Shown in pieces: positions 46,601 through 57,400 of a stretch of DNA of 64,000 bases. Position 1 is the first letter of the stretch. Every line of letters starts with the position of its first letter. The DNA is from Ctenosaura bakeri (taxonomy: Eukaryota > Chordata > Lepidosauria > Squamata > Iguanidae). The DNA lies in NCBI GenBank assembly GCA_948474755.1, contig CAOLHI010000562.1:372001-436000 (forward strand). Reading direction: 5' to 3'. The notes beneath the pieces are model-generated. The model was given only the letters and a program-made list of their open reading frames with translations. It did not search any database and had not been told where the DNA came from. The position numbers were made by a program, and so were the translations under genes.

Positions 46601-47960
46601 TTCTATTTGGACATGCTCGCTCAATGCTAAGTCTGTCATTCCAACCTGGCTACAACTCTGTGTCTAGAGACTGAATGGGAGATGCTCAGAGGCTATAGCT
46701 ACTCCAACAAGGTTGTGGGCACCATCTTGGCCTCAAGGTGAACATCCACCAAGAAGGATACATTAATACACCTTCAGGGTGTTCCACAGGTGGTACAGAT
46801 GGAAGCAAGTGGACTTCCTTCAATTCTCCATCCTATACCTGCTGAAGTTCCTGCAGGAAGACATTGACCTGGGCCTCAAACCTAAGAAGGAAAAGAGGCA
46901 TGTCACTGCTGTCATTATAGCACTGTCTCACAAGCAAGTAGTGGACATGTTGTCTTATCTGCACATGTACAGATTCCTAAAATGTCTGTCTAACCTAGCG
47001 CCACATACAGTACATCACTTCCAACCTTAGGATCTGTAAATGGTGTTGAAGGCACTAGCAGTGGCCCCCTTTGAATCCTTGAGAGAGGCATCTCTAAAGC
47101 ATCTCTCTTGGAAGGTGCTACTCCTCACTGCCATCACACTGGTTTGCAGACTGTCAGATTTGCTGACTCCATGGTTGGCCAGCTGGACCCCACTTCCATT
47201 CTCAGGGTCACCTCAATATTCTACAGAGTGTAGGAGGTGATCCTCTGCTCTTTCTGTCCATGACCTATCAAAGAACTAGAAAAGGTTTGGCACACTCTGG
47301 ATGTGCACAGGGCAATCCAGAGGATAAACAGCTTCTGGACCTCTGAAATACTGTTCATCTCAGTTCAGTTGCAGACTAAGGGGAAGAAGGTGGATCAGGT
47401 CCTGCATCATGGTCTGTTATAAGATTCTGAATATTCCACTGTCAGAAGATGTGTTAACACACTCCATCAGAAGTGCAGCCATGACAGCAACACTGTCCAC
47501 CAACACCCCCCTGGTTGAGTTCTATTTAGCAGCCACCTGGAAGTCCTCCTCAGCCTTCGTCAGACTTTATAAACTAGACAGCTTTGAGTCAGCTGAAGCT
47601 GCATTTGGAACCAGGGTCTCGCATTAGGTGGTGGATTCCTAGAGCAGTGGGACACTACAGCACCCACCCTATTTAAGGGATGCTCTGGCAAGTCCCAGTC
47701 TTCTAGGACGTTCCTCCGTTCTCTGTTAGGAAGAGGAACATAGGTCTTAACTGTGATATATTCATTTCCAAGGGACAAATATTGTGTAGCAATGTCAGAA
47801 TGTAAATAGTTACCTCTTGCAGAGGTCATGGGTTCCACAGGCTGTGGGTTATTTCACTGTTGTCCAGTTACATGTTTGTCTTTGTGCAAGGACAGTGTTC
47901 AGGATTGTGGTGGTTGTTATGTATGTGTGACTTTTTTTTACAAAGATTACGCTGAAAGAT
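43660..47960 (+). mobile_element. DIRS-type retrotransposon A: gag, RT/RNase H and tyrosine recombinase remnants
   Basis: DIRS elements insert by a tyrosine recombinase, not an integrase. Gag-like text is at 44.58-44.80 kb (REWNKPAANRR; LMKAAAFSVDG). Reverse transcriptase is at 45.25-45.9 kb with the catalytic Leu-Asp-Asp at 45504-45512 and GFLVNIKKSCL. RNase H follows at 46.09-46.30 kb (RTDNITTKVHL). Tyrosine recombinase is at 46.78-47.63 kb, keeping Arg (47148-47150), His-x-x-Arg (47460-47471) and Tyr (47568-47570). Stops and frameshifts break the element into pieces. Right terminal sequence runs to about 47.96 kb; left end unclear. Confidence 0.8.
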
Positions 47961-48139
47961 GCAGGAGTAGCGGTATGTTTTCAAGTGATCATTCCTCTCC
48001 AACTCCTTAAGCGGGGGGGGGGGGAAATTCGGTCATGTGGAATTTACTGTGCTTGGGTTTTTTGTTTTTGTTTTTTGTTTTTTCACTAGACCCCTAAAGG
48101 TCACTGGAACCAAACATATAATAGTGGGTTGTGTTTGTC

Positions 48140-48335
48140 GCCAAGTTGATTTTGACTTGCGTTGTTTTGTGCCTTCAAGTCATTTCCAACTTAAGGCAGC
48201 CCTAAGGGGAACCTATCATGGGGTGTTCTGGGGGCTGAGAGTGTGATGTGCCCAAAGTCACTCAGCAGGCTTCCATGGCTGAGCAGGGAATCAAACCCAA
48301 TGCACAAATCACTGCACCATGCTGGCTCCTTTGAC
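48140..48335 (-). mobile_element. tRNA-derived SINE, copy 4
   Basis: Read on the minus strand it carries the head 'gagccagcatggtgcagtga' and tail with 'gaaggcacaaaacaac'. On the plus strand the landmarks 'ttgtgccttcaagtcatttc' and 'aacctatcatggggtgttc' appear. Confidence 0.75.
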
Positions 48336-48339
48336 TTGT

Positions 48340-49300
48340 GGTGACCCTACAAATGAGAGACCTCCAGGTCATCAGCTGCCCTGCTCCAGTTTTGCAAACT
48401 CAGTGCATGGGATCCTAGATTGACTCAGTCTCTCTCTAGCACAGTCTCCTCCTTTTCCTACTGCTGTCTACTTTACTTTATTATTGTTTTCCAGGGATTT
48501 ACCTCATCTTATGTAATGTCCAAAGTACAACAGTCTAAACTGAGACTTTGCTTCTGATGAGAATTTTGTCTTAATTTGCTAAGACTCAGTCATTTCTCTT
48601 TTTAGTAGTCCATGGTATCTGTAGAATTCTTCTCCGGGACCACATTTCATATGAGTTGATTTTCCTCCTGTCAGTTTTCTTCACTGTCCAGCCTTCACAA
48701 CTTTACGTGGAAATTTAAAATACTATGGCCTGAGTGATTATGATTTTGGTTTTGAGTGATATATCTTTACACTTGAAGATCTTATACAGTTCCTCTCATA
48801 GCTGCCTTTCCAAGCCTTTGTCTTCTAATTTCCTGATTACAGTCTCCCTTTTGTTGATTAAGCCAAGGTATAGAAAGTATTTTAACTATTTCCATGTCTT
48901 CATTACTCACTTTACTCACTTTAAAGTTATGTATATCAATTGTGGTCATTATTTTTGTCTTCTTAATATTCATCTGTAACCCTGGTTTTTTGCACTTTCT
49001 GTCTTAACTTTTCGTCATTTCAAGTCTTTTTTCTTTTCTGCTAGTAATATTGTATCATCTTATCTTAAATTGTGGATGCTCCTTCCCTTAGTTTTCATGC
49101 CTGCTTTTTCTGAGACTAGTCCTGTCTTCTATATATGCTCTGCATACAAATAAAATGAAAAGGGTGATAAAACTCAGCCTTGTCTGATTCCCTGCAAGTG
49201 ACAATTGCTTCTTGTCCAGATAAAGATTATGGGTTAGAACAGTCAGATGTTGTGGCAATCCTATTTATTATGGAGCAAGTCATGGTTTCTATAGGATAAT
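48340..49300 (-). mobile_element. RTE/BovB-like LINE fragment, second locus
   Basis: The minus strand reads MNIKKTKIMTTIDIHNFKVS, then QEIRRQRLGKAAMRG, followed by a decayed C-terminus with YFGHYIR. These match the RT thumb and tail of RTE/BovB-type ORFs. Confidence 0.7.
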
Positions 49301-50870
49301 GAGACGGAGCCAGTTAACTCCTAGCCCACTACGAACTTGGAATAATTAGGCTTTTGGCCTATAGTTTTCAGAATCTTTCACCCAGCATGTCCAACACTTT
49401 TCCAAAATTTGCTCCACTCTGTATGATCTGCGCATTAGGACACCAGGATTTGCATACAAAATCGTTAAAATCTTTAGCAGTTGGGAGTTGGAAACACTTG
49501 CTGATCTACTATGGATCACCCAGGAAATCTTTCACTAGATCCCAGACTACCCTCTTCCCATTCCTGTTGGTTAAAGCCTCTTCCCTCTAACCAACATTTT
49601 ATTTTAGAACATTTTCTTAAATAGACTCTCTGTAGAAGAAAAAAAGAAAACAAAAATTTGCTTAGTTTACTGTGTTAGCTTATTTTTCAAAACTCCATTC
49701 CTGTACACTTTATATTTTGTATATATTATTTGTTCTCTCACCGTTATGTTGATTCATATTTTTCTCCCTTGATTATAATAAGATGCAGTACAGTGGATGG
49801 GTACAAATCATAAATGAATTTAGAGCCACTAGTTTCCAACTGCATGTTCTGTTATTTCTTTGTGTATTTCTGATACACACCCACCTTATTTATCTGTTCT
49901 GCACAGTACTATTAAAAATCATTAATTTTTTTGGTCCCATGTCCTACAGAGGCAATTTAACCTAGTGCCTCAAGCAGGAAGGAGTCTGTGACAATCTGCT
50001 CCCTCAATCCACAGCCCACCCCAGCAGCATGGGCTCCACAGGGGTCCAGTTTTGCCATCCCTTGGAAATGAATGTGATACCACTTTTAGCTAATATGTTG
50101 CATAGTAGAGTGGTCATACTGTGGATTCTGGGAGTTGTAGTCCAATAAGGACCCTTCTAAAGCTCTGTCTCCTTCCTTTGGCCCTCCTCTTGAATAAAAA
50201 TGGAAAGCAAAGCATGGGAAATTCTAGGAACAATGCTGCAAATTTAGAAATAATTATTATAATTTAAGTTGAAATATAGTGCATACAAAGATGATACAGG
50301 GAACATTGTGATTAGGAGACCTGTGTGCCTGCCTCCACAGTCTACTGTACAGTTGTATCCAACTTATCTGATTGGTAACTTCAGTCCCTGCTCTCTTTTC
50401 TTAAGGACAAAATCAAACTGAGCTTTTGTTACATGCCCTTGAGTTTTACCCTAGAATTATCCATGGATCATAGCAAATACCCTAATTGTGGACCCCAAAC
50501 GTACCCTCAACTTATCCATGAGATCAACTTATAGTTGAGTATAAGAAATACAGTACCATCAGTAGAGGCATCCTTCTTGGCTTACTAAGCCAAAGTATAT
50601 GTGATATGGAGCAATTCCATTCCTGTCTGGAAGTACTGACTGAGCAGATGATCAGAAAGTGCTATTCTTTTCCATTGTCTTTGACCCATAGAGTATCACT
50701 GGGTTCCATTTTTGTGTCTCATGCTTCTTTAATGTTTCAATGAAACCACTGGACAACGTCATTGGGAGATTTGTTCTCAAATATTACCAGTATATAGAGA
50801 TCTGTCTTCTCTTTCCATTGTCATTGGAGCACATGGAAGTCATAAACTGGTGTCTAGAGTCATTTCAGGG
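49301..50870. other. TMEM39A intron 1, mostly unrecognised
   Basis: A possible short DNA-transposon remnant at about 50345-50555 ('acagttgtatccaacttatc' versus 'ttatagttgagtataaga'). Otherwise nothing recognised. Confidence 0.35.
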
Positions 50871-51180
50871 ATGAGTGGGGGGATGACAAAGTGATACCTA
50901 AGTCTGGGCTAGATGAAGATACTATGAGTCAAAAGCACTGGTTGTCTGGATGAAGGGGCTCATTTTCTTTGGATGGCATTATACCACTCTTGAGACAACA
51001 CGTGTATAGCTCAAAGGTAGCACTTGATCCATTGCTGTCCCTGAATTCTCAACTTGTAGCAGTTGCTCAGAGTGCCTTTTATCGGATTCGTCTAAATATG
51101 GAAGCTGTAGCTTTTCATAAAAACATGGACTTGGCTTCAGTCATCTTAGTTTAAGCTGCCTTCAGACTCAATTGTATATA
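50871..51180 (+). mobile_element. L2-like LINE fragment (RT C-terminal region)
   Basis: The frame LDPLLSLNSQLVAVAQSAFY, RIRLN and DLASVI resembles the segment of L2-clade ORF2 that precedes 'TSRLDYCNALY'. Short and frameshifted. Confidence 0.55.
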
Positions 51181-54100
51181 ATGTACTCTGGAAAATCTTT
51201 AGTTTGGAAGACTATCTCAGGGTCATCTCTGTTCTTCTGGTGTTTCCATCCTCAGTTCTAAGTGTTGACTTTCTCCCATGAACACCTTAAATCGCTTATG
51301 ACAGGAGCAGGAAACTGTTCTGGGGCGAGGAAACAGATTCCCCCCATGGACCATAACTTCTCTGGTGAGCGCTTTGACCAGGGACACAGCTTTCTTCTTA
51401 CCGCTTTCCCACTCAGGTAAATAGGAGAAGGAGCGAAGCATATTCAGTCGTAGGACTCTCCCAGCTAAAGCTAAATCATGAAATTAAAATTGGCTCCTCA
51501 AAGCACTGGCTTGAGTTTGCAGTAGGCTTCTCACGCTATTTAGGAGGGAGGACTCGGGTGAGAATCAGGGCTTGTCTGGGAGCCTCTGCCAGTTGAATGG
51601 GGTTCCTCTATGGATCTGATTAAACTATGGGCCAGTGGTTTTCTATGCTTGCCTTACGAACCTTGTTCTGATCTTTATCTGCTTCAGAATTAAGATTAAT
51701 GACAGAGTTCTTCTCAGTGCCATCTTGGAAAAACTGACAAGTAAAGAAAAAAGCCCTTAACTATGAGACACATTTCCATCTTAAATTTTTCAGGCTGCAT
51801 GTTTGCACAGCGCAGTTGCTTTGATGTGCATTTATTGTGTAACACCTATATTGTAGCCCCATGTAATGTGTATTTTATTTAATGTCTAACTGATGTACAG
51901 GATATCTTAATGTTCAGAGAACAAGATTAGTAGGCTTCAAAAGCTTTATTCAGAAATATAAAAGCAACAGCTGGGCTTCCAGCATCTGGTCATTTTAATG
52001 AAAGATGTGATTTATCTAGCTCTGCTCAATCACATACCCCTGGAGCACAGTGCTAGACAAAGGCTTCCTCTGTCAAGCAAGTGGGCTCCCCGATACATGA
52101 GGAGCACACGAGCCAGGATCAGGTTGCACAAAGTGTCCACTCAGGAACACAGCAGCCACAGTGGGTCCTAAGAGAATCACACAGTTCATTGGAGCTGGGG
52201 ATGAGGGTATTTCACACAAACTCCTCATGTGGACATTATGTTTTGTTGTCTGTATGTATAATAATATACATCAACAGATTGGACATATAACCTCAATTAA
52301 AAAGATACAATTCCACTTAAAAAAAGCACCTAGCACTGAGCTTCACATTCTCCCCACAAGTACAGTAGCCAAGTCCCCCCCCCCGCAGAGAGCTTCCTTC
52401 TTCTCCAAAAGTCAGAGGACATACATTTCATTATAATTAATTAACCTTTTCATCAATGTAATGTGGGACATAGGATTCATATGACTCCAAGCCCAGTTTT
52501 GAATCTCTACAACCCATCCATCCAACACCAACTAAATTAAAATCAAGCTGCTGCCAAAATTATCAGTAGTGGTTCCAGCAAAAGCCTGGGAAGAAGGAAA
52601 GTTCTTTTCACATGCAAATTCCCAAGTTTTCTCTAAAACCTTCCAAAACTCTTCCTATTTCTCCCCCACTCTGTACCACCAATCATTGGCTGTATTCATT
52701 AACTTGTGGCCACAGAGTAGCAGTTGTATGACAGAAAGAAAAACCTAACACAAGAAACTAAAGAGACTTCTGTTTAAACTCTGTGTTGGTCTCATCCATC
52801 ATAGCTTGTCAACTGTAAACCTCTGTTATCAAAGCTGTACTAACGTATAGATTATATGGGCTTTTTTGTACTATGAAGTTCGGCCATTTCATTTAGAATC
52901 AAATACTATTGGTAAAGACTAATATTTTTCATTGTAATGAATAAATGTATTCTTTAATGTTCTTCTGTTGCAGATTTTAAAAAATAAAGAACAAAGCATC
53001 AGATTTCCTGTTCATCCTGCTGATCTTTCATACAGTGGGTGAACCAAAAAAGAAGTTTTTAGGATGGCAGATACCAGAGCAGCTTGATAAATAACGTGTT
53101 AGGTTAAAGAAAGCAAGAGCAACTCTGTTGTTGCCAGCAAGCTATGCCAATGTATGTTTTCCAGACTGCTGTTTGCTGGAATTTCCAGTACATTCTGTAC
53201 ATATGCCTGAACCTAAAGAAGGAAAGAACAAAATATTTAAAACAGAGATGCAGCTGATGGAGAAGACTGAGCAACATGTTATTTTTATACAGAGTGTATT
53301 CATAATGAATAATAGCAATATGCTTTCTACTGCCCATCTCAGCATTAGGAGGTCTTCCACAGCTGCCTCAGTTTTCTAAAATGAAAAGCCTCTAGTGACA
53401 CCAAAGGTGTATTGGTCTCAACCACAGCTCTATCGATAACAGGCTGGTTAGTGGCTTCAGAGTAAAATTCTAAGTTAGATCTTTAGCAGCCTTTTGAAAG
53501 CTGGTGAAGAGTTACATTTTTACAAATGCATTTAGTGAGTAAATTATCTGGTAATTCAGTGCGTTGTTTTTTTTTAAAAAAAAATTTCTCAGTATATCAT
53601 TTTTCTGTTGTTTCTCTGAGTTACACTATTAGAAAGATGTTTTTAATTGTTAAATATTTGTTTATTGTAAGTTGCTTAGATCTTAGAGAACAGACTGACT
53701 GTAAATGTTTTCAAATATAATAATAATCAATTACCCCCAGTGGTTGTTTCTATCCTATTTATATAACTATTGCATTGTACATCATTAATAACAGCTATAT
53801 ACTCATTCCTAATAGCAGTTCCTAACAACAATCTAATGTCCAGAAGGACATCACTAGAAAAGCAGATTTGTTACAGTGAAAATTCATTTTTAAGGAGGAA
53901 CATCTTGTTAGTGCCTAATGTAAGGTAGATTCTTGGTGATCTGTTCTAAAAATTATCTAAATTCCTGTCTTTTTATATATTTCTCCTATCTGTGCAAGTT
54001 AATCAGAAACAGAAGAAGATATTTAAAAAGCCACGGCACCTGACTTTCACTAATATGTCTTCTGTTTGTTGTGAGATACAGTAACTCTTTTGAATAAGTC

Positions 54101-54207
54101 TCCTTAGCCTCAAGAGTTATGTAAGAGACATCTGAATTCTGCTTTGTTTTTACATGCTGAAGGCATAATTCTGTTAAGTAATTTATTTGTTTTCTTCTCA
54201 CTTGCAG
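51181..54207. other. TMEM39A intron 1, 3' part, little recognised
   Basis: A stretch at 51.9-52.4 kb with 'gctttattcagaaatataaa' looks like the antisense end of an LTR or other retroelement, but no boundaries are clear. The rest is AT-rich and unassigned. Confidence 0.35.
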
Positions 54208-54401
54208 AACTGGGGAATTTTGTAGGTTGTCATCAAGATTTCAGGGCAAAGGCTGCCAGAAGTGGAAGTGGTGGATTGGTTCCTGGTCATGCCCGGTGGA
54301 AGGAGGGGACCCAGCCGGCAGCAGCTAAGCCGTTCAGCTTTGCCTTCTCTCCAGACATTGGTTGGTGGGAACTGTGGCAACGGCACTGGTCTGAGAAACA
54401 G
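54208..54401 (+). CDS. TMEM39A: TMEM39A exon 2 (5'UTR end and first coding exon)
   Basis: The acceptor CTTGCAG ends at 54207. The first 81 nt are 5'UTR and the ATG is at 54289-54291 (tggtcATGC). It ends in [10 protein letters not shown] plus two bases before GTGATG. Confidence 0.92.
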
Positions 54402-57400
54402 GTGATGTTGAAATGTTATATTGCAGGCTTGCATCTGGAAATGGGAATTTGGGTTTTATTGCTTAACATAATCTGATGTAGCTTGGCTTCACAGATATTT
54501 GACAATTGATATATTGGGTTGTTGTGGGTTTTTTGGGCTGTGACGCCATGTTCTGGTAGTATTTGCTCCTGATGTTTCACCTGCATCTGTGGCTGGCATT
54601 TTCAGAGGATCTGGAGACATGGAGGTGGAATGGAGTATATATACTTGTGTGATCCCTGGGTGAGAGGGATACAATGGATTGCTAACAGGTACTTAAATGC
54701 ACACACAACTGTTATGCATATCCCCTGACTAACAATGCAACCCTGAGGGCTAGTCTGCTCAACTATGTTAACACTTAAGTAAGAAGGAAGCTTCCTCTTT
54801 GATTTGCAACTCTTAATTACATTCCTTGTTTAAGGCAGCAGACTCTTCAAAGAAATAAAAAAACTAAGTTCTTGTTGAATTATCACATGCTATCTAAAAA
54901 TGATAAACAAATGGGGCAGTTTGGAAATGTTGCTAGATGCCAGCCAGAGACGATGTGCTTTCAACTAAGGCCATTTCCACACTATACTGTTATAATGCTA
55001 TTATTCCACTTTCAAGCTCTTGTAGAATTCTGGGGTTTATAGTTTACTAAGGCCAAATAGCTCTTTGGCTGACAATTCTAAATGCCCCTCCCTAAACTGC
55101 AAACCCCAGAATTCTGTAGGATGTTGAAAATGGAATAAGAGCACTATGGCAGTGTAGTGGAGAAATGGCCTAAGTGTTAATTGTTTTCTGAATGTTTACA
55201 TGTGGAAACCCACTTGTTCAGTGTATATAAGGTGAGTGCTGAAAGATGTGTTTTGTATCACATTTGGACCTCCACAAGGTGTTGACCTATTTCTGTTGCA
55301 GAAATAAACCTTGCTTTGTTCAAGTTGCTTTCCTAATTTGGATTCTCTGCGGAAACAAATCTCACTCTTGTGACAATGCCAAAATTATTGTATTCACCCT
55401 GTAGCAACACTGAGAGAAGTTAGTGGTGTGTGTTTCTCTGTTTCAGGAATGGTAGTGCTATCAGCCTCTCCGCTCCTCCTATTACAGCCTTGATTACTCC
55501 AGAGCCTGTGCGACACTGCCGAATCCCAGAGCTGCCTGTAGACGGAAACCTCCTGTTTGAATTCCTCTTTTTCATCTATTTGCTGGTGGCCCTTTTTATT
55601 CAGTATATTAATATATACAAGACTGTCTGGTGGTACCCATACAATCATCCTGCATCCTGCACATCACTGGTGAGTTTTACTGGTCATATGTTCTTTTTTT
55701 AAAAAAATAATTTAGTACATTCAAAACAAAAAACATACTAAACATACAGAATAACAACAACCAAAAAAAGAAAAAAGATTCATACAAACACTCTGATCTT
55801 TATATAACTTACTTATAACTAAAACTAACAAAATATTATATAACTAAAAAACCTAAAAATTGGTTCCTGCCCTTACTGAGGACAGTTCGTATCACATAAG
55901 CAATTACACCTAACTATTAAATTGTGCATTTAATACCATAGTTAGTAATTGTTGCTAACATTTTAGTTGCTTACTTACTATTTTCAAATACCCAGGTCAT
56001 TATTAATTTTATTAAATTACTAACTTATTCTATACTAATGTATCCTAATAAGCATATTCTATATTAATTTATGCGATATTAATTTATACTAGTAAGCATA
56101 CATCAAAAATACTATTAAAAGATACTAATATTATCAAAAGATGATGATAATCGAATAATCATCATCTATGTAGAGAATAACTTTTTAAAACAACAGAGTA
56201 CAAATTCGTTTTGTGTTTTGCCTTTTGTCTTGTACATAAGATTGTCCATTTCAGCAATTCCCAACCATCTATTCAACTACTTGTCCATCATTGGTAAATC
56301 CATTTTTTTCCAATACTTTGCATAAACTAGTCTTGCTGCTAACAACATATGTTGTACCAGTTTAGGTTGCTTCTTTTCCAGTATTGTATCATCTTCCAAG
56401 ATTCCTAAAAGATACAATTCAGGCTTGCCATTGTTTTAGTGGAGTTTCTTTAGTCAAAATTGGAATCATTTGAAAGAGAAAGATCATTTTTGAAAGACAG
56501 TTCATCTATATTGTTGATATTCTTCCTAAAAGAGAATGATTCAGTTTTTGTCATTTATCTAAGCCTTTCTTAATCTCCTTCTATATCTTCACATAACTAT
56601 TTTCTTATAATTGACTAGTTTTTCCCGTTGAATAGATGCCGATATACTTCGCTTTCTTTTCAGCTTTAAAGCCTGTCTTCAATTGCAGTTCTTTCATATG
56701 TTGAAAATTCATATTCTTAGTCTTGTCTTTATTTATCTTTAAATCAACAAATGTTCCAAATTCCTTTAATTTTAGTTGCAGTTTCTGTATCGATGTCAGT
56801 GGATCTTCCTATATAATCACCCAATCGTCAGCAAAAGCTCTCACTTTGAATTCTGCTTTTCTCTTCTTAATTCCAATTATATCAGCATCTTGTGTTACTC
56901 CACAATTCGTCACTTCCATTGCTAAGATAAACAACAAAGCAAACAAAGAACCTTCATGCCTTGTCTCCTTTGGAAATCTCAAATGTTTTCATTGTATCGT
57001 ACTATTATTTTGCTGGCTGAATAGAGTTATCGATTTAATCTAAGTTAGAAAATTTTGACCAAAATCCATCAGTCCAACAACTTTAAAAATAAATTGCCAA
57101 ATTGAAGCCTATAACTTTGCTGCTCAGCTGACTGCAGTGGTAGAACACTGGCAGGGACAGTCACACTCAAATACTTGTAGTTGTCTGTGGCTGCAGTTGT
57201 TTGTCTGTCACAAAAGGCCCAAATGACAATAGAGGATCTCCTGTTTGATGAGGGCAGCCTCTTTAACAAGGAGACAAATGACAAGTTAGAGCACATATAA
57301 AAGATGCATACAACTGCTAAAAAGTTTGGTTTCCAACATCAGGCCCACTTGTTCCGATTACATTATAGATGATCTAGTCAGTCTTTGGGATTGAAACATT

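Noticed and set aside
54144..54476. 110-codon ORF over TMEM39A exon 2
   Set aside because: It is in the wrong frame; the frame from the ATG at 54289 gives the TMEM39A N-terminus and continues correctly into the next exon.
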